A program made the position numbers and the translations under genes. Shown one piece after another: positions 1-8,270 of a stretch of 64,000 bases of DNA (the first letter of the stretch is position 1; each line of letters starts with the position of its first letter). The stretch comes from Gilliamella sp. ESL0405 (GTDB lineage: Bacteria > Pseudomonadota > Gammaproteobacteria > Enterobacterales > Orbaceae): assembly GCF_019469205.1 (NCBI RefSeq), contig NZ_CP048265.1, forward strand, positions 2,666,001 through 2,730,000. The letters are read 5' to 3'. The notes under the pieces were generated by a model, which was given only the letters and a program-made list of their open reading frames with translations, had not been told where the DNA came from and made no database searches.

Positions 1-349
1 CAATATCAGAAGTAGCAACCAATATTTTATTGCCGGGCACCATAACGCCTTTACCAATCATATTACTGGCATTAACCGACAAGCTGTCATCAATTTGACC
101 GGAAACCATACCCAGTGTCGTATTAAGCCTTTCAATACCGGCTAACGTATTAATTTGCGCCAATTGTGATGTTAGTTGGCTATTATCCATTGGATTGGTT
201 GGGTCTTGATTCTTCATTTGTGCAATGAGCAAAGTTAAGAAATTATCTTGTAGCTCTTTACTGGAATTACCGTCTGATGAGCTTTTTTGCAGTGATTGTG
301 GACTTTTTGTCGCAGATGATTCAGAAACAGACACATTAGAAATCCCCAT
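1..349 (-). CDS. flgD: FlgD, flagellar hook cap/scaffold protein (5' part only)
   Basis: FlgD caps the growing flagellar hook and is needed for polymerisation of FlgE; it is exported by the flagellar type III apparatus. About 116 codons of the N-terminal part are present; the gene runs off the left edge. The conserved stretch LTLLIAQMKNQDPTNP near residue 40 is the FlgD signature, preceded by a Ser-rich low-complexity N-terminus. The start ATG at 349 has a GGGAG ribosome binding site about 7 bases upstream. It follows flgC on the minus strand with a gap of 13 bases, so flgB-flgC-flgD form one operon, as in enterics. Confidence 0.93.
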   Translation of the reverse strand, partial: MGISNVSVSESSATKSPQSLQKSSSDGNSSKELQDNFLTLLIAQMKNQDPTNPMDNSQLTSQLAQINTLAGIERLNTTLGMVSGQIDDSLSVNASNMIGKGVMVPGNKILVATSDI

Positions 350-362
350 AAGCCACTCCCTA

Positions 363-767
363 TTATTGTCCTAAAGTCAGTGTTTTTAGCATTAAACTTT
401 TTGCCGTATTAATCACTTCAACATTAGCTTGATAACTGCGAGAGGCTGAAATAGTATTTACCATTTCGGCAACCGGATCGACATTCGGTTTTTGAATATA
501 ACCTTGCTCATCGGCTAATGGATGATTGGGCTGATAAACTAAGTTCATTGGTGTTGGGTCATCAATCACTTGAGCAACTTTTACACCAGAAACACGATTG
601 GGATCCCCATAATTATCAACCTGAAAAATGACTTGTTTAGCTCGATATGCTTGACCGGAAGTACTGGTGACACTATCGGCATTGGCTAAATTACTGGCAC
701 TCACATTCATTCGTTGCGACTGTGCCATTAAAGCTGAACCCGAAATCGAAAAAATTGAAAAACTCAT
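363..767 (-). CDS. flgC: FlgC, flagellar proximal rod protein
   Basis: FlgC is one of the proximal rod proteins of the flagellar basal body in the periplasm. The 134-residue length is normal. The N-terminus carries the rod/hook family pattern (residues 15-32, with [12 protein letters not shown]) and the C-terminus the matching helix around [16 protein letters not shown], the two regions that form the coiled core of rod subunits. AAGGA lies about 8 bases before the ATG. It starts 5 bases after the flgB stop and is followed by flgD, so it is the middle gene of flgBCD. Confidence 0.95.
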   Translation of the reverse strand: MSFSIFSISGSALMAQSQRMNVSASNLANADSVTSTSGQAYRAKQVIFQVDNYGDPNRVSGVKVAQVIDDPTPMNLVYQPNHPLADEQGYIQKPNVDPVAEMVNTISASRSYQANVEVINTAKSLMLKTLTLGQ

Positions 768-772
768 TATCG

Positions 773-1183
773 TTATCCTTGCTGCAATACTGCCATTACA
801 TTTTTAAACTGCTCACCTAAAAAGGTTAAATTACTTTGATAATGGATAGCGTTATCCATAAAAGCTGTTCGTTCATGATCCATTTCAACCGTATTACCGT
901 CAGCAGACACTTGATAAGGAACTCGATAAAGAAGATCATAATTAAACTGATTTGATGAATTGACTTGAATATGATTTTTGGCAGTAATATTGAGTGTGAC
1001 ATGATTAATATTATGCTGATGATTAATAGCCTTTTTTAATTCACGATTAAAATCAATATCTCGAGCCTGATAGTTAGGCGTATCACTATTGGCAATATTT
1101 GCCGCTAATATCTCTTGACGCTGGTTGCGAATATTTAATGCTTGTTGATGAAAATTAACAAAAGTATCTAATTTATTTAACAT
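773..1183 (-). CDS. flgB: FlgB, flagellar basal-body rod protein
   Basis: FlgB forms the base of the flagellar rod near the MS ring. At 136 residues it has family length, with the signature [17 protein letters not shown] near residues 30-46 and a C-terminal helix ending in [11 protein letters not shown]. First gene of the flgBCD operon, transcribed leftward and divergently from flgA (intergenic 1184-1335). The ribosome binding site is weak (GATGAG-like). Confidence 0.95.
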   Translation of the reverse strand: MLNKLDTFVNFHQQALNIRNQRQEILAANIANSDTPNYQARDIDFNRELKKAINHQHNINHVTLNITAKNHIQVNSSNQFNYDLLYRVPYQVSADGNTVEMDHERTAFMDNAIHYQSNLTFLGEQFKNVMAVLQQG

Positions 1184-1335
1184 AAAATCATCTCATCTTT
1201 CTTGATGAAAAGAATTTTAAGTGAATAAAAAAAAACTCATCGTACAAATAAAGATAAAAATTGTCCTTATTTCTACATTCAATCCGGTTTTGATGAAGTA
1301 GAATTCAGTTATGGAATTTTTAAAAGCCAATCACT

Positions 1336-1998
1336 ATGACGATAATGATGAGATTTACATTATTCGCTTTATTGCTACTTAGCAGTAATATTTGTTTTGC
1401 TGACTTAATGAAAAAACAAATTAAAGATGTCGTATTACAACAATTGAGCATCAAAGAAATTGATAGCTTGGATATTAAGTACCTTTCAACTAAACCCATT
1501 TTTAAATGCGATTTTCCGGTATTAACATTACTCAATAAAAGTAAATATTGGGGAAATATGACCTTGAGCGCTAAATGCAACAAAACGACACAATACATTC
1601 AAATATATGTATCTGTGATAGGCAAATATTTTGTAGCTAATCAACCAATAAGCGCCGGTACACAAATTACGGAAGATCACATTAAAATGCGATCTGGTCG
1701 GTTAGATCAGTTACCGGCTAGTGTTATTATCGATAAAGCCGAAATTATAAATAAAATAGCCATACGCAATATCAATAATGAAGAGCCACTCAAATCGGCA
1801 ATGCTACAAAAAAATTGGCGCATTAAAGCTGGACAGATAGTAAAAGTGATGATCAATGGTGATGGATATTTAATTGCAACTAATGGTAAAGCATTAAGTA
1901 ATGGGGCTTTAGATGATCTTATTAACATTAAACTTCAATCAGGTAATATTGTTGAAGGTCTGGTTACCGAGCAAGGTATAACAATTCTTAACAAATAA
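1336..1998 (+). CDS. flgA: FlgA, P-ring assembly chaperone
   Basis: FlgA is a periplasmic chaperone for assembly of the flagellar P ring (FlgI). The 220-residue protein has a Sec signal peptide (hydrophobic FALLLLSSNICFA, cleavage near residue 22) and a SAF-type region around residues 95-165 (FVANQPISAGTQITEDHI), then the C-terminal FlgA domain. Two further ATGs at codons 4 and 5 are possible starts and would not affect the signal peptide. Divergent from flgBCD as in Escherichia and Salmonella, and upstream of flgMN. Confidence 0.93.
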   Translation: MTIMMRFTLFALLLLSSNICFADLMKKQIKDVVLQQLSIKEIDSLDIKYLSTKPIFKCDFPVLTLLNKSKYWGNMTLSAKCNKTTQYIQIYVSVIGKYFVANQPISAGTQITEDHIKMRSGRLDQLPASVIIDKAEIINKIAIRNINNEEPLKSAMLQKNWRIKAGQIVKVMINGDGYLIATNGKALSNGALDDLINIKLQSGNIVEGLVTEQGITILNK

Positions 1999-2001
1999 AA
2001 T

Positions 2002-2028
2002 TAATGATTTTCTGATTTTTGCCGATAA
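2002..2028 (+). promoter_or_regulatory. Sigma28 (FliA) class 3 promoter of flgMN
   Basis: A perfect GCCGATAA lies at 2021-2028. Eleven bases upstream is TAATGATT (2002-2009), 6 of 8 matches to the FliA -35 consensus TAAAGTTT. The predicted start is about 40 bases before the flgM ATG. A FliA promoter in front of flgM is the arrangement known in enterics, where it closes the FlgM/FliA feedback loop. Confidence 0.75.
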
Positions 2029-2077
2029 TTGAACTAAACAGATTATTTAAACCTCAACATAAATCAAAGGAATTTTT

Positions 2078-2377
2078 ATGAGTATAGAGGCGACTAAATT
2101 AGTGACAACAATATCTGGGGTACTTAGCCGAGATGTATCAGTTGAACAGCATAAAAATAAAAATGCATCGGTGCAAACCAAAGACAACGCATCACAAAGT
2201 ACTAACGTAAGTTTAAGCAAAAATACAATGACACTTTTACAATCTACCCAAAGTGACATTGATATGGAAAAAGTTAACAACATCAAACAAGCGATAACAA
2301 ATGGAAGCTTAGTGATAAACCCCGACAAAATTGCCGACGAGCTGATTAAACAAACAATTGAAGATATGAAATGCTAA
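2078..2377 (+). CDS. flgM: FlgM, anti-sigma28 factor
   Basis: FlgM binds and inhibits sigma28 (FliA) until the hook-basal body is finished, then is secreted. The 99-residue protein is polar and presumably disordered in its N-terminal half, rich in Ser/Thr/Asn/Gln. It has the conserved C-terminal helical part from about residue 60 (VNNIKQAITNGSLVINPDKIADELI), the FliA-binding region of the family. AAGGA precedes the ATG. It is followed by flgN after 23 bases and preceded by a sigma28-type promoter. Confidence 0.92.
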   Translation: MSIEATKLVTTISGVLSRDVSVEQHKNKNASVQTKDNASQSTNVSLSKNTMTLLQSTQSDIDMEKVNNIKQAITNGSLVINPDKIADELIKQTIEDMKC

Positions 2378-2400
2378 TTTAGGTTTGAAGGAAAATAAAA

Positions 2401-2835
2401 ATGTTAGAATTAGATAACATCTTAACTAAAGTAACAGCCATGTTACACACACTTTCAGATATCCTACAAACTGAACAACAAATATTGACTAATAAAAGTT
2501 CAATTAATCAGCTAAATGAAATAATCAATCAAAAAAGCAAACTCCTTATCGAGCTAAAATTACTCGATGAGCAACGCATCAAAGTAAGCAAACAATTTGA
2601 GATTCAAACACCCTATAGCCAAGTTCCTGAGCTCGCTAAAAAGTGGCAAAAAATCACTGAGACAACCAAACAGCTTGCTCAAATCAATCGTGATAATGGC
2701 ATGATTATTCAAAATCGCTTAAATATCACAGAGCAAACCATAAATCATTTAAGAAGCTTAAATAATCCCGTTGTTTATACCAATCATGGTTACCAACAAA
2801 ACGAAACGATTTCATCAAAACGAGCTAAAGTTTAG
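2401..2835 (+). CDS. flgN: FlgN, export chaperone for FlgK/FlgL
   Basis: FlgN is the cytoplasmic chaperone of the hook-filament junction proteins FlgK and FlgL. The 144-residue product is almost wholly alpha-helical and charged, with no signal peptide or membrane segment, as usual for the FlgN family. Identification rests on size, helical character and position directly after flgM, since sequence conservation in this family is low. The GAAGGAAAA upstream of the ATG is a good ribosome binding site. Confidence 0.85.
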   Translation: MLELDNILTKVTAMLHTLSDILQTEQQILTNKSSINQLNEIINQKSKLLIELKLLDEQRIKVSKQFEIQTPYSQVPELAKKWQKITETTKQLAQINRDNGMIIQNRLNITEQTINHLRSLNNPVVYTNHGYQQNETISSKRAKV

Positions 2836-2882
2836 TTCACCTTTGAATAGTTAATCTGTAAACGAGATAAATACCCTGTAAA

Positions 2883-2959
2883 TTATGGTCTTTTCAAGCC
2901 AACAACTTTTCCAAGTTGCGTTCATACTATTACGACCAAAAACCCTAAATAGACCATAA
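2883..2959 (+). promoter_or_regulatory. Nested dyads in the flgN-flhB intergenic region
   Basis: Inside the 143-base gap, TTATGGTC (2883-2890) is the exact reverse complement of GACCATAA (2952-2959). Between them sits a 6-bp hairpin CAACTT-TTCC-AAGTTG (2903-2918). There is no T-tract, so this is not a standard terminator. The second arm ends 19 bases before the flhB ATG, which itself has no convincing ribosome binding site. A structured leader or operator is possible; function is unknown. Confidence 0.35.
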
Positions 2960-2978
2960 ATCGGTATTTAATTCCAAA

Positions 2979-4109
2979 ATGGCTGACGATAGTGACTTAG
3001 ATAAGAGTGAACAACCCACCGATAGCAAAATAAAAAAAGCTAAAGAAAAGGGACAGATTCCTCGTTCTCGTGAATTAACATCGTTAATAATACTACTCGT
3101 TGGCATTATGTTATTTTGGAGTATGGGGACAAATTTAGTCAGAAACTTAATAACCATTATCCAAACGGCAATGAAGATATCTTATCGTGTCGACGACGAT
3201 AAGCTAATGATATTTAATTTAGTCAATCTATTGACCGCCGGTTTTTGGGCTATTTTACCTATTTTTTGTGCTTTAGTTATCGTTGCAATCATTGCTCCAA
3301 CTGGAGTTGGTGGTTTACTGTTTAGTCTGCAATCTATTAAACCTAATTTTAAAAAATTGAATCCCATTGCCGGATTTAAACGATTATTTAGTGGCAGAAT
3401 TTTCTCTGAATTACTTAAAAGTGTCTTGAAAGTTATTTTAATTTCTATCACTTCTGCGCTGTTTTTATTACACCACTTTCCTGACATGTTGGCACTGCCC
3501 AATATGTATCTAAATAATGCCTTAGCAAAGGTAGTACAACTTTTAATAATTTGTGGGATATTGGCGGTTTTATCTTTAATTCCAATGGTTAGTTTTGACA
3601 TTTTTTATCAGATCTGGAGCAATCTGAAAAAATTGAAAATGTCTAAACAAGAGATCAAAGACGAATTTAAAGAGCAAGAGGGCAATCCACAAATCAAGGG
3701 GCGTATTCGCCAAATGCAACAGGCAGTAGCAAGACGACGAATGATGAAAGATGTGGCGAAAGCAAATGTCATTGTTACTAACCCAACCCATTATGCTGTC
3801 GCATTACAATACGACGAAAAAACCATGGCTGCACCTAAATTATTGGCTAAAGGCACGAATAAAATTGCTTTGCGGATTAAAGAAATTGCAAACGAGCATA
3901 ACATCCCACAATTAGAAGCGCCACCACTGGCACGTGCGCTATACCGACACGGCGAAATTGGAGAAACCATACCTGCTGAGTTATATACCGCCGTTGCTCA
4001 AATTTTGGCATGGGTCTATCAATTAAAACATTGGTATAAATATGGCGGTAATAAACCTATAGCACCGAATAATCTACCAATACCTGAATCATTCACCGTG
4101 AATAAATAA
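2979..4109 (+). CDS. flhB: FlhB, flagellar export switch protein
   Basis: FlhB is an inner-membrane component of the flagellar type III export gate that switches substrate class from rod/hook to filament. The 376-residue protein starts with the typical charged segment (DLDKSEQPTDSKIKKAKEKG), has four hydrophobic segments between about 35 and 215, and carries the autocleavage motif NPTH at residues 268-271. Cleavage between Asn and Pro is known for the family. It ends 16 bases before flhA, with which it forms the flhBA operon. The ATG at 2979 lacks a clear ribosome binding site. Confidence 0.95.
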   Translation: MADDSDLDKSEQPTDSKIKKAKEKGQIPRSRELTSLIILLVGIMLFWSMGTNLVRNLITIIQTAMKISYRVDDDKLMIFNLVNLLTAGFWAILPIFCALVIVAIIAPTGVGGLLFSLQSIKPNFKKLNPIAGFKRLFSGRIFSELLKSVLKVILISITSALFLLHHFPDMLALPNMYLNNALAKVVQLLIICGILAVLSLIPMVSFDIFYQIWSNLKKLKMSKQEIKDEFKEQEGNPQIKGRIRQMQQAVARRRMMKDVAKANVIVTNPTHYAVALQYDEKTMAAPKLLAKGTNKIALRIKEIANEHNIPQLEAPPLARALYRHGEIGETIPAELYTAVAQILAWVYQLKHWYKYGGNKPIAPNNLPIPESFTVNK

Positions 4110-4125
4110 GGCAATCATCTTTGTT

Positions 4126-6216
4126 ATGTTGAAATCAAAACTACAGAATTTATTATCAATTAATACTCTAAAAAATGGCCACTATCAAATATTAGCCGGG
4201 CCGATGCTTATTTTATTGATCCTGTCGATGATGGTACTGCCTTTACCAGCCTTTATTTTGGATCTATTTTTTACCTTTAATATCGCTTTATCCATTATTA
4301 TTTTAATTGTGGCGCTATTTACTAAGCGTGTTCTTGATTTTGCGGCGTTCCCCACTGTTTTATTATTTGCCACTTTATTACGTTTATCTTTAAACGTTGC
4401 CTCAACTCGTGTTGTATTATTAAAAGGACATACCGGTAGTGCAGCTGCTGGGCGGGTCATTGAGGCATTCGGGCATTTTTTAGTAGGCGGTAATTTTGCA
4501 ATCGGTATTGTTGTCTTTATTATTTTAGTCATAATTAACTTTATGGTTATTACCAAAGGCGCTGGTCGTATAGCAGAGGTTGGGGCTCGTTTTGCCTTAG
4601 ACGGTATGCCGGGTAAACAAATGGCGATAGATGCCGATCTCAATGCCGGCTTAATTAACGAAGACGAAGCCAAATCCCGACGAGCTGAGGTAACTCAAGA
4701 AGCCGATTTTTATGGCTCAATGGATGGGGCAAGTAAATTTGTCCGTGGTGATGCGATTGCAGGCCTACTCATCATGGCAATCACCATTATTGGTGGCCTA
4801 CTCGTTGGTGTTATGCAACACGATATGACGCTATCTGACGCCAGTAAAACTTATGTATTATTAACCATTGGTGATGGTCTGGTTGCCCAAATACCGTCGC
4901 TGATTATTTCAACCGCAGCGGGTGTGATTGTTACACGTGTTTCATCACAAGAAAATATCAGTGAACAGATGCTCAATCAGCTATTTAATAATCCGCAAGT
5001 TTTAATCTTAACAGCGGTTGTGATTGGTTTACTTGGATTAATTCCCGGCATGCCAAATATGGTTTTTTTAATCTTCACTGCATTTTTATCACTTATTGCA
5101 TGGTGGTTAACTAAACAGCAAAAGGCAAAACCGAAAAGCACCACCTTAAACACTGATGCACCAGCTACAACGCCAGCAAATAACGAAGCAAGTTGGTCTG
5201 ATGTCAATATTGAGGATACATTGGCAATGGAAGTCGGTTATGGGCTGATTCCAATGGTTGATCAAACACAAAATGGTGAATTATTAGGACGAATCCGTAG
5301 CCTACGCAAAAAGTTTGCCCAAACATTTGGCTTTTTGCCGCCACAAGTCCATATCCGTGACAATCTTTCTTTAGCTCCTTATCAATATAAAATATTTATC
5401 AAAGGCGGAGAAATCGGTAAAGGGGAGATAATGAATAATAAATGGCTTGCGATCAATCCCGGTAATGTTACAGATAGCATCGAAGGTATCGCAACCACTG
5501 AACCTGCTTTTGGATTACCGGCAATTTGGATAGATGAAAACAATAAAGAAAATGCCCAAATTTTAGGTTATACCGTAGTGGATACCAGCACCATGATTGC
5601 AACCCATTTCAATCATTTATTACAACAATTTGCCAGTGAACTACTCGGGCGTTTAGAAACTCAAGAATTACTTGAACGCATAAAACAAGAAGTGCCCAAA
5701 CTTATCGAAGACTTTATTCCGGGCGTGGTGTCTTTAACGATATTTCACAAAGTTCTACAAAATCTAATAGCGGAAAAAGTATCAATTCGTGACATGCGAA
5801 CAATTATTGAAACAATAAGTGAACATGCACCAAACCAAAATGATGCTTATCAGTTACTGAGCATTGTTAGAATCGCATTAGGAAGAGTTATTACTCAACA
5901 ATGGTTTCCCGGTACAGATCCAATTAATGTCATTGGACTGAATGTCAATTTAGAACGTCTGTTACTGCAAGCAATGCAAAACACTAACAACGTTGAACCG
6001 GGATTAGCCGAACATATTATTCAACAAGTTCAGCAAGCAATTAATCAACAAGAAGCAATAGGTGCTCCGCCGGTATTATTAGTTAATCACACATTAAGAC
6101 CAATGCTATCGCAATTTTTAAGACCAAGCTTTCCACAGCTAGCGGTATTATCAAATTTAGAAATTACGGATAATAGAGAGATTAAAATGACAACGCAAAT
6201 TGGGGATGATAGTTAA
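4126..6216 (+). CDS. flhA: FlhA, flagellar export gate protein
   Basis: FlhA forms the nonameric export gate; its cytosolic domain docks chaperone-substrate complexes and its membrane part uses the proton motive force. The 696-residue protein has about eight membrane segments in the first 330 residues. The conserved cytoplasmic loop includes KGAGRIAEVGARFALDGMPG (near residues 145-164) and MAIDADLNAG. A linker near 335-355 rich in Ala/Thr/Asn leads to the C-terminal domain. Length is standard. No flhE follows; the next gene is convergent and unrelated. Confidence 0.96.
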   Translation: MLKSKLQNLLSINTLKNGHYQILAGPMLILLILSMMVLPLPAFILDLFFTFNIALSIIILIVALFTKRVLDFAAFPTVLLFATLLRLSLNVASTRVVLLKGHTGSAAAGRVIEAFGHFLVGGNFAIGIVVFIILVIINFMVITKGAGRIAEVGARFALDGMPGKQMAIDADLNAGLINEDEAKSRRAEVTQEADFYGSMDGASKFVRGDAIAGLLIMAITIIGGLLVGVMQHDMTLSDASKTYVLLTIGDGLVAQIPSLIISTAAGVIVTRVSSQENISEQMLNQLFNNPQVLILTAVVIGLLGLIPGMPNMVFLIFTAFLSLIAWWLTKQQKAKPKSTTLNTDAPATTPANNEASWSDVNIEDTLAMEVGYGLIPMVDQTQNGELLGRIRSLRKKFAQTFGFLPPQVHIRDNLSLAPYQYKIFIKGGEIGKGEIMNNKWLAINPGNVTDSIEGIATTEPAFGLPAIWIDENNKENAQILGYTVVDTSTMIATHFNHLLQQFASELLGRLETQELLERIKQEVPKLIEDFIPGVVSLTIFHKVLQNLIAEKVSIRDMRTIIETISEHAPNQNDAYQLLSIVRIALGRVITQQWFPGTDPINVIGLNVNLERLLLQAMQNTNNVEPGLAEHIIQQVQQAINQQEAIGAPPVLLVNHTLRPMLSQFLRPSFPQLAVLSNLEITDNREIKMTTQIGDDS

Positions 6217-6230
6217 TAAATTATCTGTTA

Positions 6231-6270
6231 AAACCTTACATAAAATGAAACAATATTGAATGTAAGGTTT
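6231..6270. terminator. Inverted repeat between flhA and the convergent reductase gene
   Basis: AAACCTTACAT (6231-6241) and ATGTAAGGTTT (6260-6270) are perfect 11-bp arms around an 18-base loop, placed between two convergent genes. The arms end in short A/T runs, so it can act as a bidirectional intrinsic terminator, although the T-tracts are short. Confidence 0.6.
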
Positions 6271-6280
6271 ACCCTATATA

Positions 6281-6916
6281 TTACTCAGCCACTACCGTAA
6301 AACGTTGCTTAATATGTTTGGCATTTTCAGCTTCATCGATCATGGCAATAGCATAATCGGCATAACTGATTCGGCTTTGTCCTTGCGAATTGAACAAGAC
6401 CTGCTCATTACCGGCTTTATAGTGACCTGTTCTTGCTCCGTCGGCAATAAACTCAATCGCAGGGCTTAAGTAAGTCCAGTTTACATCCTGACATTTTTTA
6501 AGCTCATCTAGTGCTTTGGCCATATTATTGGCTAACGGTTTAAATTCTTCTGGAAATTCTGGGGTATCAACTAAACGAATAGTGTGTTGTGGATTAACAT
6601 ATAAACTACCGGCACCGCCAACAACTAATAAACGATTAGGTTTACCGCTTAAAATATCAGTAAGATGTTTTAAACTGGTTTGATGTTGAGGCAGTGATTC
6701 AAGACTCCATGTGGCAAATGCATCAACAATCACATCAAAAGGTTTCAAATCTTCATAAGTAAGTTCGAACAGATCTTTAACGAGAACTTTTGCATTAGGA
6801 TCGACATGCGAATTTGGATTACGAACAATCGCCGTCACATCATGCCCACGCGCAATTGCTTCTTTAACGATTAAACTACCTGATTTACCACTCGCACCAA
6901 TGACCGCAATTTTCAT
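6281..6916 (-). CDS. NAD(P)-binding atypical SDR / NmrA-like oxidoreductase
   Basis: A 211-residue Rossmann-fold protein. The N-terminal dinucleotide motif GASGKSGS at residues 7-14 is of the NmrA/atypical short-chain reductase type. There is no YxxxK catalytic pair, which is usual for this subgroup (YwnB- or BLVRB-like). Substrate cannot be told from sequence. It is divergent from an HxlR regulator at 7096, a common pairing in which the regulator controls the reductase in response to reactive electrophiles. Start ATG at 6916 has AGGAG upstream. Confidence 0.8.
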   Translation of the reverse strand: MKIAVIGASGKSGSLIVKEAIARGHDVTAIVRNPNSHVDPNAKVLVKDLFELTYEDLKPFDVIVDAFATWSLESLPQHQTSLKHLTDILSGKPNRLLVVGGAGSLYVNPQHTIRLVDTPEFPEEFKPLANNMAKALDELKKCQDVNWTYLSPAIEFIADGARTGHYKAGNEQVLFNSQGQSRISYADYAIAMIDEAENAKHIKQRFTVVAE

Positions 6917-7040
6917 GGTCTACTCCTTTAATATTATCAAAATAAAATTTTTGTTAACACTTTTTGACTTAACATGTTGATCAAAAAACGAATATATTTA
7001 GATTAATATTCAAAGTTTCCATTGTAAAGTAGGTACCATA

Positions 7041-7064
7041 TAGTAATATAGTATCTATTTAGTA
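7041..7064. promoter_or_regulatory. Triple TAGTA motif upstream of the HxlR gene
   Basis: TAGTA occurs at 7041-7045, 7049-7053 and 7060-7064 in the space between the divergent reductase and HxlR genes. Closely spaced repeats in such a divergent promoter are a plausible operator for the HxlR dimer. No experimental consensus is applied here. Confidence 0.3.
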
Positions 7065-7095
7065 ACTATTGTTGAATTTTAAGGAAATTATCAGC

Positions 7096-7428
7096 GTGTT
7101 AAGTAATGAAAATTTACCACCCTGCCCGGTTGAAACCACATTAATGCTAATGGGCGATAAATGGAAAGTTTTAATTGTTCGTGATTTATTAACAGGTACA
7201 AAACGCTTTGGTGAATTAAAAAAATCACTTAATGGCGTGTCACAGAAAGTATTAACTCAACATCTAAGAACAATGGAAAAAAACGGCTTAGTCAGCCGCA
7301 AAGTCTATGCCCAAGTACCACCTAAAGTTGAATACACATTGACCGATGTCGGACAAAGCTTAAAACAAGTGCATGACGCTATGTTGGCGTGGGGAAGTGC
7401 TTATCAATTAAAACAGGGTAAAAAGTAG
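7096..7428 (+). CDS. HxlR-family winged-helix transcription regulator
   Basis: A 110-residue HxlR-type regulator. The family hallmark CPVETTLMLMGDKWKVLIV lies at the N-terminus, followed by the winged helix (FGELKKSLNGVSQKVLTQHL, then PPKVEYTLTDVG). I chose the GTG at 7096 because AAGGAAA lies 8-9 bases upstream. An in-frame TTG at 7069 would add nine residues but has no ribosome binding site. Such proteins often sense aldehydes or quinones through the N-terminal cysteine. It is divergent from the reductase at 6281-6916, its likely target. Confidence 0.88.
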   Translation: MLSNENLPPCPVETTLMLMGDKWKVLIVRDLLTGTKRFGELKKSLNGVSQKVLTQHLRTMEKNGLVSRKVYAQVPPKVEYTLTDVGQSLKQVHDAMLAWGSAYQLKQGKK

Positions 7429-7515
7429 GTTTTAGTGATAAAAAGTTTTTTCTATCTATGCATAAGTAATGTTAGCAAATTGATAGCATGATTTTCATTA
7501 AGCAAAAAATGATGG

Positions 7516-8064
7516 CTAATTAGCATCAAATTTAGAACAAATGAAATAAAATTCATCCGGTTTTGAGTCTTTATCCTGACCAATAACGATTGTATCTGGG
7601 TAAAGATTATTGTCAGTCATAGGGGTAATTTCCTTTCGGAATATGTCTGTATCATTCAAAGGAATAGGTTCTTCACAGCTGCGTAATATAGGGTTAACCT
7701 CAATCAATTTAGCGAACTTGTGCATATCACCTTTGGCTTTAGCATAAAAAGAGGTGATGAAATTATCGCTTTCATAACGAATCATATTCACCCATACATT
7801 CTTGACTTTGATAGGTTGCTCAAAATGGTATTCGATTTCAGTTATACTATCTTGTTTTTTGTTTTTTATAGTAATTTTTTGTTTTTCAAGTTCAGCGATA
7901 ATCTTTTTATCTTCTATGGCAAAAGGCTTTGACTGACATAATAAAGCTGATCTAAATTGTTCTGTTATGGTTGTATTCTTCGTGTCATCACTAGAGGCAT
8001 ATCCAGATAAACTCAACAAAAACAGAGCGGAAGTGTAAGTCAAAAGTAAATGTAATTTTTTCAT
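7516..8064 (-). CDS. Secreted protein of unknown function
   Basis: A 182-residue protein with a clear Sec signal peptide (KK, then LLLTYTSALFLLSLSGYAS, cleavage near residue 24), so it is probably periplasmic. The mature part is charged and has three cysteines (LLCQSK, RSCEEP, FICSKF). I do not recognise a family. It stands alone between the HxlR gene and treR, with its own upstream gap of about 200 bases. Base composition is like the surroundings. It may be a lineage-specific periplasmic factor. Confidence 0.7.
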   Translation of the reverse strand: MKKLHLLLTYTSALFLLSLSGYASSDDTKNTTITEQFRSALLCQSKPFAIEDKKIIAELEKQKITIKNKKQDSITEIEYHFEQPIKVKNVWVNMIRYESDNFITSFYAKAKGDMHKFAKLIEVNPILRSCEEPIPLNDTDIFRKEITPMTDNNLYPDTIVIGQDKDSKPDEFYFICSKFDAN

Positions 8065-8270
8065 GTCTAATGGCTTTTAGTAAAGTTACAGATTGAGTTA
8101 AATTGTATTACCAAGAACTTGTCAAACTTTAATCTAATTCTACCACTGAATTTAAATAAAATATAAGCAATATTGCATATATTTAAATATCAACCAACCT
8201 GCCACCATATCGCAATTTTGTTAAAACTATATTACTATAATTTAATTGATCTTTATTCAGTAAATTTATT

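Noticed and set aside
4185..4673. 162-codon frame antisense to flhA
   Set aside because: Shadow of the strongly conserved flhA membrane region; no start signal and a composition typical of antisense frames.
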